The notes: generated from the letters alone by a model not told the origin. 64,000 nt of DNA from CATOSD01 sp965226695 (GCA_965226695.1 OZ245405.1:1984001-2048000); one strand, 5' to 3'; shown: positions 27,416-36,202, counted from the first letter of the stretch. A program made the numbers and translations.

Positions 27416-29152
27416 CCCGAATCCACCGAAGGAGTGGCGTTACAGCAGCGGAAAGGGCGACGAGTGGCAAAGGGGGGCGATGGTTCGGGCAGGATTCAGG
27501 GTAGATGGGTCCGGTGGCGGCCTTTCGGCAGCCGCGTGGAGACTTTGTGGCCGTTTGCAGACGTTGGCAGGGCGAGATGGCGGGGAGAGGACGCAGCAAG
27601 AGACACTGGCGGACCGGGGTGACGCGAGTTTGCGGGGCGGTTTGGGTAGTCTGGTGGATGGGTCAGACGCCGTGGGCGCCGTCAAGATGGCAGTGGCAGG
27701 GCGCGCAACCGAGCGAGGGCGCGACTGAACTGGGTTTCCCAGGGCCAGTGCTGGGGAAGATGCAAAGTGAGTCGGCGGGCCTTGCGGGTGAGCCGTCCGG
27801 CGATGGAGAAGAAGCGCCGTCTGAGGGTCTTGGTGGTCACCACCTGCTGGCCCAGACCGATGCGCACGGTCCAGCGGGCCAGGTTATGGGCCACCACCCC
27901 GTATCGAGTACGGGGCAGGCTCTGTATCGCCAGCCAGGCACCGTTGGCGGCGAAGCGCCCCGAGGGGAGATGGTTGAGTCCGACGCCGTACTTGAGGTCT
28001 CTTATGGCGTTCTCGACTTCGGCATGGCGGCGGTGGTCGGCCTCCAGTTCCAGGGTATCGCCGTCGCGGTTGGTGATGAAGCCGTGATAGCTGTAGGTGG
28101 CGAAGAGGGCCAGTTGGGAACCGGGCGTGGGCTTCACCCGCCGGACGACGAGCCGCACCGGGGCGGTGTCGGACTCACCCTGGAAGGGGGTGTAGACGGT
28201 CTCGGCCACGTCGGCTGCGCCGTCCATCCAGTAGGGGATCGGCGTCCAGTCCGTCTCGGGTATGGCCTCGATCAGGTTCCGCAGGCGGGCGTGCTGGCGG
28301 ATGGTGATGGAGAAGCGTACGTTCAGCTTGCGGCAGACCGATACCATGCTATGGGCGTAGAAGCCGCTGTCGGCGCGCACCGTGAGTTGTCCTGTGGCTC
28401 CGGCATGGCGCACCCGTCCCACCGTCTCCCGCAGGAAGTGGGCGGCGCCCCGAGCGGTGTTGGCACGGCCCTCCCGCAGCCGGGCCATCAGCACGTCACC
28501 GGTTCCTGCGGCGATGGCCAGCAGCGGGTGATAGCCCCGCTGGCCGGTGTAGCCGTGATGGCGGGCCCCTTGCTTGGCCAGCCCGTAGGTCTCGCACATG
28601 GTGGAGTCCAGGTCGATGGTCAACGGCCCGTCGCCGGGTCCACCACCAGCGGTCCAGGCCCGGGACAGCAGCTCCCGGCTCACCCGGTCCAGTTGGCGCA
28701 CGTGCCCCCACCGGAAGCTGCGCAGGAAGGTTCCCAGGGTGGATGGCGCCTTGACCACACAGCCGATGGCGCCAGCCGTCCCGCCGGTGCGCAACACGTC
28801 CGCGTCGTCGATGCAGTCTCCCCCGGCTAGTGCAGACGCAACCAGCGTCATCAGCTTGTCTCCCGTGTTCGCCCGCCCCGGCGCATCCCCCAGGTCAACG
28901 TGGTTGTCGACCAGTTCACCCAGACCCAGGTGCTCGGCCAGGGTGGCCGGAAGGAGCAGCCCGGCATTGGCCACCAGGCGGTGATCGTCGAAGGCGATTT
29001 TGATGCGGTCAGGGTGATTGCGTGGTAGCATCTATTGGGTGCTCCTTTCCTGGGGACGGTTTGGTCTTACAAAACCATTATCCCAGATTCAAAGGAGCAC
29101 CTTCTTGCCGCTTCAGGACACTGACCCGACCCCCTCCCTCGGTGGATTCGGG
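27416..29152 (-). mobile_element. IS1380-family insertion sequence nested in istA
   Basis: 1737 bp with terminal inverted repeats cccgaatccaccga at the left end, complemented at the right end (about 21 of 24 positions match). A 5-bp target duplication, cttag, is seen at 27411..27415 and 29153..29157. The single transposase gene is intact, so the element may still be mobile. Excising it with one cttag restores the istA frame across the junction. Confidence 0.9.
27682..29031 (-). CDS. IS1380-family transposase
   Basis: 449 aa, intact. The sequence has the IS1380-type layout: DKLMTLVASALAGGDCIDDADVLR (about 57-80), the first catalytic acidic region LTIDLDSTMCETYG (about 137-150), the second in VRADSGFYAHSMV (about 218-230), and the third near HAEVENAIRDLKYGVGLNHLPSG (about 365-387). 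It catalyses cut-and-paste transposition of the surrounding 1.7-kb element. Its integrity contrasts with the broken IS21 and IS701-like transposases nearby, so it is probably the most recent arrival. Confidence 0.9.
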   Translation of the reverse strand: MLPRNHPDRIKIAFDDHRLVANAGLLLPATLAEHLGLGELVDNHVDLGDAPGRANTGDKLMTLVASALAGGDCIDDADVLRTGGTAGAIGCVVKAPSTLGTFLRSFRWGHVRQLDRVSRELLSRAWTAGGGPGDGPLTIDLDSTMCETYGLAKQGARHHGYTGQRGYHPLLAIAAGTGDVLMARLREGRANTARGAAHFLRETVGRVRHAGATGQLTVRADSGFYAHSMVSVCRKLNVRFSITIRQHARLRNLIEAIPETDWTPIPYWMDGAADVAETVYTPFQGESDTAPVRLVVRRVKPTPGSQLALFATYSYHGFITNRDGDTLELEADHRRHAEVENAIRDLKYGVGLNHLPSGRFAANGAWLAIQSLPRTRYGVVAHNLARWTVRIGLGQQVVTTKTLRRRFFSIAGRLTRKARRLTLHLPQHWPWETQFSRALARLRALPLPS

Positions 29153-30484
29153 CTTAGGCAACTCCCACCCGGCCAGCGGAGCGGCCTGGTCCAGCGCTCC
29201 CGTCTTGCGCTCCAGCAGCGGCAGGTAGTGGAGCGGGTCGAAGACGAAGTCGTCGCGTTCGTATGAGCGCCGATGCCGGGCTATCACCTCTGCCCCGCAG
29301 CTGATCACCACCTCTCCCACATAGCCTCGCACCACAACCTCCATGTGACCGTAGGCCACGGGCACCGAGTAGTCGTTGGTCCGGCACCGCACAAGCGACA
29401 GGGAGCTGACACGGCTCACGTGCTTGTCGTTGGCGTCGTATGGTGTGGCCGGCAGCGGCAGCAGGGTCTCCAGGTCACGCTCCATCCGCTGGCCTATCGT
29501 CTCCTTGTGCCCACGCAGCTGTCTCCCCATATGTTCCAGGCACCGCTCCTCGAGGTAGGCGTTGAGCGCATCGAAGCTCGCAAACGACGGCACTGGCACC
29601 AGGAAGTTCCGGCGCGCATATCCCACCAGTCCCTCGACCTTGCCCTTGTCGTTACCCTTCCCTGGACGACCGAACCGGTCCTCGAACAGGTAGTGGGACA
29701 CAAGCTCTGAGAACACGCGGGTACGCTTCCTTCGACCGTCTCCCAGGATCCTGGCCACGGCCAGTCTCGTGTTGTCGTACAGAGCCTGCCCCGGCGAAGG
29801 CCGGGGATGCTCCGGGGCACGCCGCCCAGGAACGAAAACGCAGACACGTGACCGTCGCAGAACGCCTCGGTCGTCTCTGCGGGGTAGGCCTTGACGAAGC
29901 ACGCGTCGCTGTGGGGAAGGTCCAGCACGAAGTAGTGGACGGTCTGCTCCACACCTGCGATGACCGCCTTGGCCTGGCCGAAGTCGCACTGGGCGTGACC
30001 GGGAGGGTGAGACAGCGGAACATACATCTCACGCGTCCGGCGGCGACGCTCGCGCACGTAGTCCTTGATCTATGGTGTACCCGCCGGGGAAGCCGTGCTC
30101 CGCTCTCAGACGCTCGTAGATCCGCTTGGCCGTGTGGCGCTGCTTCTTCGGAAGACTGCGGTCATCCTCCAGGATACGGTCGATCACCCCGCGGTACGGG
30201 TCCAGCTTGGGGCGGCGCGGCGGTGACTGTCGACGGTATCCGGGAGGCACCGAGTACTGAAGCATCTTGCGCACCGTATCCCGGTGCAGGCCGAACACCC
30301 GGGCAGCCTCCCGTGTGCTCATCCCCTCCACCATGCAGGCCCGGCGCACTCGAACGTACAGTTCCACTTTGTACATCCTTCACACCTTCCATCGAGTTGC
30401 CTCCAACTCTATAGAAGGCGGCGGCGGGTACAGTTTTCAAACGCCACTCCTCAGCGTTCGACCCCGCCTCGCCGGTACATTATT

Positions 30485-30874
30485 ACTCCGCCCTTTACAC
30501 TGACCAGCGCCGCTACGACCGCCGTCGCCAAACCGCCATTGACGGCCACGGTCCACGACGCATCGGCATCCCACGACGGCAGCGCCTCGTTCACCTTCGA
30601 GCTGCGGTTCAGCGAGAACATGGAGAGCTTCAGCTACACGACGTTGCAGGAGCACGCTTTGACGGTGACTGGTGGCTCGGTGAGCAAGGCGCGGAGGCTG
30701 GAGACTGGCAAGAATATCAGGTGGGAGATCACCGTCACGCCGTCCTCCAACGCCGATGTCACCATCGTGCTGCCCACCACCACGGACTGCTCCGTACAGG
30801 GAGCCATCTGCACAAGTGACGGCAGGAAGCTGTCCAATCGCTTGGAGGTCACCGTCTCCGGGCCCGGCGGGTAG
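30485..30874 (+). pseudogene. Adhesin C-terminal fragment cut by IS21
   Basis: The last ~130 residues of a surface protein: ATVHDASASHDGSASFTFEL, FSENMESFSYTTLQEHALTV, RRLETGKNIRWEITVTPSS, TTDCSVQGAICTSDGRKLSN, ending VTVSGPGG. This domain type recurs in large fibronectin/cadherin-like surface proteins of related bacteria, where it is normally preceded by other Ig-like repeats. The 5' end is missing because the IS21 element abuts it at about 30432, so no product is expected. Confidence 0.7.
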
Positions 30875-30991
30875 GACCGCGCTATAGAACACCGCTTCGT
30901 TTTTCGGACAACAAGAAAAGGTCCGCATACATAGACACACACGGGGCCGCAGCAGCAGCAATCGAAGCGGCCTTCCCCTGTGTGTCTGCGG

Positions 30992-31414
30992 TCAGGCGTC
31001 CTGCACCGACCCCTGCCCACGGCGACCCCGACGCCTGGCCGGGAGAGCGGGTTTCTCGTGGGCCGGATGCCTGGGTTCGTCCTCCCACTTGGCTCTGGCC
31101 CGTTCGACCACCGCCAGGGTCTCCTGCGTCAGCCCGGCCAGGTCCCCGTCATCGAAGGTCTCGATGTGCGGGTCGGACGAGGGCCGTTGCACCCCGATGG
31201 TGGCCCGGCCGCCCTCGATGGACACGACGACCTTCAGTTCCTCCTGCGGACCGGCATTTTCCTCGGCCTCATCGGGAGCCTGCCCGCCCTGTTCGGTCTC
31301 CTTGTCGGCGTCCTGCTCTTCGGCAACCGCGTCGTCTGTCGCATCGCCGAAGTGACTCTCATCAGTGCTCGGGGCGTCCGAGCGGGTTGCTTCCGTACCA
31401 GTTTCGTCAGGCAT
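30992..31414 (-). CDS. Acidic hypothetical protein
   Basis: 140 aa from the ATG at 31414, chosen because ggagaggag precedes it by 7 nt. The N-terminal half is strongly acidic and low in complexity (EEQDADKETEQGGQAPDEAE). The C-terminal half looks folded (ELKVVVSIEGGRATIGVQRP, then LTQETLAVVERARAKWEDEP) and ends in a basic tail (ARRRGRRGQG). Not recognised as a named family. It is third in a minus-strand run after a ThiF-like remnant and a DUF2958 protein, so it may belong to a plasmid- or island-type PRTRC-like cluster. The start is 52 nt after the DUF2958 stop. Confidence 0.6.
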   Translation of the reverse strand: MPDETGTEATRSDAPSTDESHFGDATDDAVAEEQDADKETEQGGQAPDEAEENAGPQEELKVVVSIEGGRATIGVQRPSSDPHIETFDDGDLAGLTQETLAVVERARAKWEDEPRHPAHEKPALPARRRGRRGQGSVQDA

Positions 31415-31466
31415 GGTTGCTCCTCTCCTCTGTTTGTTCTCAGACTGCGTCGATGTACGCCGTTCA

Positions 31467-31877
31467 CTACGCCGCCATTGAGCCCGACTCTCTTCTGATC
31501 CCGCCAAGGGTCTGCGGCTCCCAGTACAGGTCGCGCTCCGCGGCGGGGACGCTGCCGAACACGGTCACTTCCGACAGTTCCGTCAGGTCGAAATAGCCCA
31601 GCTCGGTCTCGAATCCCTCGACGAGGCCGAAGCGCAGTCCGGTCTCGGGGTCCCACTCGGTGATGTACCAGTACCAGCCGTTGTAGGGGCTGAACAGCTT
31701 GGCCCTGGCAACGACGGCGTCGGGGTCGTCCGCGCCGTCATTGGCGTACAGGGGCGGGATGGTGTCTCCGAGCTCCTTGGTCATGAGCTTGTGCCTGCAG
31801 AGCCCGCTGTGGTTGTCCTGCCAGAGCCTGCCCCGCACTTTATGCGGGGTCGTGGCGTTTCCTTTCTTGTCAGTCAT
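31467..31877 (-). CDS. DUF2958 domain protein
   Basis: 136 aa, ATG start with an aaggag Shine-Dalgarno. The central segment IPPLYANDGADDPDAVVARAKLFSPYNGWYWYITEWDPETGLRFGLVEGFETELGYFDLTEL, described here by its ends IPPLYAND and GYFDLTEL, is the hallmark of DUF2958, a small family common on plasmids and integrative elements. Biochemical function is unknown. It sits between the ThiF-like remnant and the acidic protein on the same strand, with gaps of about 50 bp. It is intact and has typical family length (100-140 aa). Confidence 0.8.
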   Translation of the reverse strand: MTDKKGNATTPHKVRGRLWQDNHSGLCRHKLMTKELGDTIPPLYANDGADDPDAVVARAKLFSPYNGWYWYITEWDPETGLRFGLVEGFETELGYFDLTELSEVTVFGSVPAAERDLYWEPQTLGGIRRESGSMAA

Positions 31878-31924
31878 GGTTTCTCCTTGTTGCTTCTCTG
31901 GTTGCGTTCATGTGCCGTTGATCG

Positions 31925-32449
31925 CTAGGCCGATATTTCCCATTCGGAGCCGGGTCCCACCACCCGCGCCACCGCCTCCGGGGTGACGTAGCTGGGGGTG
32001 ACCGTTCCCATCTCCATGTCCAGGTAGATGCCCATGAAGGGGCAGGTGCCCGCCACCATGCGGCGGACCACCTGTAAGACCAGCGACGCCATCATCTGGT
32101 TGATGGTGGGGTCCTGGTCGGTGAAGTCGAGGGTCGCCGCGCAGTCCACGCCCGGCGGCCTGGTCGACACGGCCGTCAGCAGGTCGGGCCGCTGGACGGT
32201 GGGCGCGGGGGCCAGGTAGCAGGTGTCCTCCGTGAGGGGTGGCTCGTCCCGGCTCACGCGGTCGGACACGTTTCCGACCGGGACTTGGCCCCAGTTGGTG
32301 TCGTTGCCCGCGTCGATGAGCCAGCGTCGCGGGTCTCCCGGCAGGCACTTGGCCATCGCCTTCCGTGTGAGGGCGTTGTCGGCACAGCCCATGATAAGGC
32401 TGTCCCGGTAGGCGGGCAGGCCGGGGATTGCGCCACACGCCCCACTCAC
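31925..32449 (-). pseudogene. ThiF/E1-like protein, N-terminally truncated (PRTRC type)
   Basis: 174 aa are readable, matching the C-terminal two-thirds of PRTRC-system ThiF proteins: LPAYRDSLIMGCADNALTRK, WLIDAGNDTNWGQVPVGNV, then DPTINQMMASLVLQVVRRMV. The N-terminal nucleotide-binding loop (GxGGxG) and adenylation residues are absent; upstream of 32449 only unrelated frames are found. The gene is therefore a remnant. Related intact proteins adenylate a partner C-terminus in ubiquitin-like chemistry. Its neighbours (DUF2958 and acidic proteins) support a former PRTRC-like cluster. Confidence 0.65.
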
Positions 32450-32901
32450 CTCCGCTCAGCGCGCTCGTGTCGCGGCGGAGACCCTGCACGATTATGGAGG
32501 TTCTGACGGTGGAGATAGGCGATCTGACGGGTTTCAAGAACAATAGAAGAAAGTGTTGTCCTTTAGGCCCATCGAAGTTCTGATTCCGCTCAAAACGAGT
32601 CATGAGTCTCAGAGGCTGGCGCGAAAGAACAAGGTGACTGGCACGGCTTCATTGGTGAGTGCTGTGGTGAAGGGGCGGGAGAGCTTCCAGCAGGGGGCAG
32701 AAGTGACGGCCGTCCGGTGGGTATTGGACAATCGGGCACAAGTGAAACCGAGACCCTATGCGGGCGGGGATTACCTGCGACGCCTGGGTGCCTGTAACGC
32801 CTCGGATTTAGGGGTCAGAATCGCCGCACGGCGGTGTTCCGAAGCTTAGGCAACCTCCGCCGTCAGCTTATTTTCGCGACAACGCCGCTCGGCGCTGATG
32901 C
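32450..32901. other. Region without recognised gene
   Basis: Just upstream of the ThiF-like remnant. A short segment in the ThiF strand gives no recognisable E1 sequence. No gene, repeat or RNA could be supported. Confidence 0.4.
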
Positions 32902-33327
32902 TCACCACCTTTCGAGTGCGGCGGCATTCGTCCCTGCAAGGGTTTCTGCGTCACATGTGGCGGCAACCCACGGCAGGCGCAGGTTAGCGGCCTTCGAAGT
33001 GGGCGGGTTGGCAGGGTTGGCAGCATCGCGATTTGTAGTCGGCGCCCACGAGCACGGGCGGAATCCTGCGCTTGCCGCAGTCCGTGTTATGGGCGGCCCA
33101 CACATCGGCGCCGACGCAAGCATACACGCAGTGGACTGGTCCGTGGTGGCTGTACTACACCACCGAGTCAGGGTGGTGAGCCGTACGGCCCTTTCGTCAT
33201 TGCAGTCTTCGCACGCGGCGGATACACATCGAGTGACGGGGGCGGCGTCACGACCGCAATGCAAGGTCTTGGCCACGGTGCCCATGTCCGCGCTGTCGGC
33301 GCAGCAGTAGCGGCCGCATGCGATCAT
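32902..33327 (-). CDS. Possible Cys-rich hypothetical protein
   Basis: Not recognised and only weakly supported. 141 aa with clustered cysteines: IACGRYCCAD, KTLHCGRD, TRCVSAACEDCND, then STACM, MCGPP and RPCSW. The spacing of the first seven resembles metal-binding knuckles, but a long frame is also open on the opposite strand over the same DNA and no Shine-Dalgarno is clear. DNA between 33328 and 34055 holds no convincing gene; a 64-aa minus-strand frame at 33443..33637 is doubtful. Confidence 0.25.
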   Translation of the reverse strand: MIACGRYCCADSADMGTVAKTLHCGRDAAPVTRCVSAACEDCNDERAVRLTTLTRWCSTATTDQSTACMLASAPMCGPPITRTAASAGFRPCSWAPTTNRDAANPANPPTSKAANLRLPWVAATCDAETLAGTNAAALERW

Positions 33328-34055
33328 ATCGAACCGGCGGAGCCTGCAAGAGTGCGCATGTTCTAAGGGCGCACCATGAACTTACCCCCGAGCGCCCTAT
33401 CGCGCGCGTCTTGTACAGCGAGAGTCTGCGTGGCGAGCGTCTTCACGACAAGCGAGACACTCCTGCATAACAACCGCCGTCGGCCCTCTGCGAAGCCCTA
33501 GATGCGTCCATCGACTCGCCCAGGGCAACTCCGCGCTCGTCGTCCGCGTCGCCACAACCGTATTTTACGGCAACCTTGATCGGCGTCCGAAGTAGCACGC
33601 CTGCGTCGGCGGGCGACAGCACCACGCGCGTAACCACAACCGAACCCTTTCAATTCCTCCCCTTCTATGCTAAATGCACCTTGCTCTCCGGCAAGAGTGA
33701 AATCAGGTCATACGAAACTTGTGGGCCTTGTGCCCCCTTGTGGCTCGCATGACTGGGTCGAGTCTTGCCGGAGGAGCCCACATTGCCTCAAGGGAGTTCC
33801 TCTATGTGCGGCGGTACGATTGATCGGGGCGATGCTACTACAGGCGATGGCAGCCCTTCACTGTTCGCCTTCACGTTAGACTCTCTCTTCACCTTCCCTC
33901 CCCCGTTGAGGTCCCACGGCTTTTCCCATTAGGCACGCCCTGGGCAGTTTTCGAAACCGCCTCGTTCTGGTATACTCTGTGTTGCGTGTGGATACATTCA
34001 ACAGCATAATTGCTTTGACATCACTAAATGAAACAATCCCAGCCAGAGAAGTTAG

Positions 34056-34556
34056 ATGGACGAAAATCAAAGGGCAACCAGGAGCGAACTGACTCCGATT
34101 GCGCTATTCGGCGCTGCGGCATGCCTAATGCCTCTGTTTTTCAGTGTGCAGTTCGTTCTGGAGCGCGAGTTGTGGTCGCTGTTCGCCGTGGGTGTGCTCG
34201 AATTGGCGGCCATTGGCCTGACCGTATGGGTGTGGTCGAGTTGGCGCGGGGCTGCCCGTGACACTGAAGAGGCCCGCCGGAGAGCGGCCGCCGAGCAGAT
34301 AGAGCAGTCCACACCTCCTGAACCCAGAACAACTTGGGGTTGGGTGTGGCGCATCCTGCTCGGCCTGTGGTTTTTCCAGGTTCTCTGGGTCTTGTTTGCC
34401 TACGGGTCTGGATTTGCAGCACCCGCGCATCTGCCCATGTTTGTCATGCTCGCGGCGCTCTTTGCCTGGGCATGGTGGCACTTCGTACTTCGCAGGAAGA
34501 AAGTGGCGGACGTCGGACGAGAGATTACATCTCAGAATCAGCCTCTAACGGCATAA
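34056..34556 (+). CDS. Small membrane protein (4 TM), unknown
   Basis: 166 aa. Four hydrophobic segments at about residues 13-36 (PIALFGAAACLMPLFF), 40-62 (LFAVGVLELAAIGLTVWVW), 95-118 (ILLGLWFFQVLWVLFAYG) and 125-148 (FVMLAALFAWAWW), with a charged loop of about 30 residues between the second and third. Not recognised. It begins a plus-strand cluster with a second small membrane protein (10 nt downstream), a lipoprotein and a coiled-coil protein, so these may form one envelope-associated complex. The preceding 180 bp contain a ttgaca-like box near 34015 but no clear -10. Confidence 0.6.
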   Translation: MDENQRATRSELTPIALFGAAACLMPLFFSVQFVLERELWSLFAVGVLELAAIGLTVWVWSSWRGAARDTEEARRRAAAEQIEQSTPPEPRTTWGWVWRILLGLWFFQVLWVLFAYGSGFAAPAHLPMFVMLAALFAWAWWHFVLRRKKVADVGREITSQNQPLTA

Positions 34557-34566
34557 GGAGGGAATC

Positions 34567-35010
34567 GTGCACTTCAGGGCAGTAGGCTACGCTTCAACCG
34601 GACTGTACGCGCTCATACTGGCAACATTCTTGCTTCCCTGGTTGGATGTGTCGTCAGTCGGGATTGCCGGCTTCAAGATTGCCATGGGCGAGTACGACAT
34701 CCCGCCCACCGAGTTGTACGTGATCTTGGTGGGGCTGGCGGCACTCTGTGGCGTGATCATACCGCACGTCATACTGCGCGGGAGGATGTGGGCACGCATG
34801 TGGATTTCACTTCTCGGACTGGGCTTCATGGCCCTGACTCTCCTGCACAGATCGGATGAGGTCAAGGCGGTAGACCCACAGCCGGAGTTGGGGCTGTACC
34901 TCGCCATAGCAGGGTTTGGGCTTGTCCTGTTTCTCAGCATTGGCGCAATCAACGGTCTGTTCACTCCGCGGCCGCAGTCGGCGTCCAGGAGGCCAGTATG
35001 GAAAGAGTAG
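34567..35010 (+). CDS. Small membrane protein (4 TM), unknown
   Basis: 147 aa, GTG start with an aaggaggga Shine-Dalgarno. Four predicted membrane segments: ALILATFLLPWL (about 14-32), YVILVGLAALCGVIIPHVIL (about 55-75), WISLLGLGFMALTLL (about 80-97) and LGLYLAIAGFGLVLFLSIGA (about 113-135). Not recognised; unrelated in sequence to the preceding protein but of similar size. Its last 13 nt overlap the start of the lipoprotein gene, which indicates one transcript and coupled translation. Confidence 0.6.
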   Translation: MHFRAVGYASTGLYALILATFLLPWLDVSSVGIAGFKIAMGEYDIPPTELYVILVGLAALCGVIIPHVILRGRMWARMWISLLGLGFMALTLLHRSDEVKAVDPQPELGLYLAIAGFGLVLFLSIGAINGLFTPRPQSASRRPVWKE

Positions 35011-35639
35011 CGCGGTATGGACTAGCCCTGAGCGTGCTTGTCGTCGGGCTACTGGCGAGTGCGTGCGATGAGGCGGAGACTGAGGTGATCGCCCAATCCG
35101 ACACTTCAAATCCGTTCGAGTCTGGCAGCGCTGCCAGTGTCTCCCCGTCCAACAACCCGTTCAAGACCACCAATTCGGAACAGTCCCAGACTGGCAACCT
35201 GTTCGAGCCCACCAAGCCGGGAGTGCCGCAAACTGTCATTGTAGGCGGTCAGGAACTGATTGTGGGCAGTGGGACGGTGACGGAGCTTAAAGAGGGCGCT
35301 TCGAGCGATAGGCCTATCAAAGTGTCAGCCAAGTCTCTCTATAAGGACCGCGAGGGTAACCCCGTGCGATTCGGGGAAAAGTACGGTTTCCCATTATGGC
35401 TGAAAATCACCGGCACCGTCGATCGGATCGCGGACGGCGCAATCAGCATGGAAGAGTTGCGTCCAGGGTTAGGGTGGTCTTCGAGTTTTGGCGTCATGAA
35501 GATTGCCGATGGCTCGAAAGGGCGCGAACTGGTTCTCTCAGCAACAATAGGGAAGTCTCTGACAGTTACGTGCCTGATGTCACCCAAGAGTGCGTACATG
35601 GGAGAGCGCTACACTTTCGAGCAGTGTCAGACGCCTTAG
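34998..35639 (+). CDS. Hypothetical lipoprotein
   Basis: 213 aa. Signal peptide MERVARYGLALSVLVVGLLA followed by the lipobox LASAC with Cys23. A disordered linker containing three Asn-Pro-Phe or Asn-Leu-Phe units (SNPFESG, NNPFKTT, GNLFEPT) follows, then a folded C-terminal domain (about 75-213) with KVSAKSLYKDREGNPVRFGE and a DUF-like beta pattern ending in a Cys pair (TCLMSPKS, FEQC). Not recognised. It would be exported and lipid-anchored outside. It overlaps the preceding membrane-protein gene and precedes the coiled-coil gene by 113 nt. Confidence 0.65.
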   Translation: MERVARYGLALSVLVVGLLASACDEAETEVIAQSDTSNPFESGSAASVSPSNNPFKTTNSEQSQTGNLFEPTKPGVPQTVIVGGQELIVGSGTVTELKEGASSDRPIKVSAKSLYKDREGNPVRFGEKYGFPLWLKITGTVDRIADGAISMEELRPGLGWSSSFGVMKIADGSKGRELVLSATIGKSLTVTCLMSPKSAYMGERYTFEQCQTP

Positions 35640-35752
35640 CCGGTCCACTGACGAGAGAGGCGGTTAACTGCAAATGGACGGCGGAACACTCGGCGACATG
35701 GTGGCGCGACTTGCGCCCCAAGTCTAAGACTCAGACGGAAAGGAGCAAACCA

Positions 35753-36202
35753 ATGGCAGAAGAGCTAACTGGCCGCGTTGGTGCGAAGATCGAGAAAGCG
35801 CAGGACGAGCTCGGCGACCTTGTGGCTGCCGCAGTCCATAAAGTGCAGGTTGAGCAGTTGAGCCGAACCACCGATCATCTGGACAGGAAGGACGACCAAC
35901 TGGACGACACGATTACCGCGGCCATCGAAGAGCTCGAGCGGAGGCTGATGGCCCAGACACACGGGAGCACTAAAATGGCAGAGGAGATGACTGAACGAGT
36001 TGAGGCGATGATTGAGGAAGCGGAGGAAGAGCTCCGCAGTCTGGTCGAAGCCGAAGTCCACAAAGCGCAGATGGACCTTATCAAAAGCGTCGGCCAACTG
36101 CTGGACAAAAGGGACAACCAGCTTGACGCCACGGTTACCGCCGCCATCCGGCGAGTTGAACGGCGGCTGATGTCCCAGGTTCGGAAGCTGGAAAAGGAAT
36201 GA
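35753..36202 (+). CDS. Coiled-coil protein with internal tandem duplication
   Basis: 149 aa from the ATG at 35753, selected because aaaggag precedes it. Residues 1-74 and 75-149 are copies of one unit: MAEELTGRVGAKIEKAQDEL against MAEEMTERVEAMIEEAEEEL, and DDQLDDTITAAIEELERRLM against DNQLDATVTAAIRRVERRLM. Each half is a heptad-rich alpha-helical hairpin. The second half also starts with Met and keeps a Shine-Dalgarno-like gggag in front (35963..35967), as if two genes had fused in frame. No signal peptide, so cytoplasmic. Not recognised; likely an assembly or tether partner of the upstream membrane proteins, by context only. Confidence 0.65.
   Translation: MAEELTGRVGAKIEKAQDELGDLVAAAVHKVQVEQLSRTTDHLDRKDDQLDDTITAAIEELERRLMAQTHGSTKMAEEMTERVEAMIEEAEEELRSLVEAEVHKAQMDLIKSVGQLLDKRDNQLDATVTAAIRRVERRLMSQVRKLEKE

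Larger units (their letters stand above)
27111..30376 (-). pseudogene. istA: istA transposase (IS21), interrupted and frameshifted
   Basis: The 5' part (30029..30376) gives the helix-turn-helix MSTREAARVFGLHRDTVRKML. The DDE core is split: QCDFGQAKAVIAGVEQTVHYFVLDLPHS and further residues in one frame (29494..30057), then LYDNTRLAVARILGDG and KGKVEGLVGYARRNFLVP in another (29153..29782). The first shift is near 30060. The second is a 23-nt hairpin-forming insertion at 29783..29805, exactly between GGVPRSI and LYDNTRL. An IS1380-type element then interrupts the codons between ELPK and EFGV, and the last ~100 residues follow at 27111..27415. Removing these lesions restores a normal IstA of about 500 aa. 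Confidence 0.85.
26200..30432 (-). mobile_element. IS21-family element, copy 2, with nested IS
   Basis: The left end (tgtcaagggcgg) matches the left end of copy 1, and the first 1.2 kb appear identical to copy 1. The right end is placed near 30432 (gggtaca), about 56 bp beyond the istA start, and is approximate. The element contains istB, an istA gene broken by two frame lesions and by an IS1380-type element (27416..29152). It lies against the remains of an adhesin gene on the right. Confidence 0.8.

Noticed and set aside
27505..28830. A 441-codon open frame on the plus strand
   Set aside because: Antisense to the intact IS1380 transposase, which has family motifs; composition is Gly/Ala biased.
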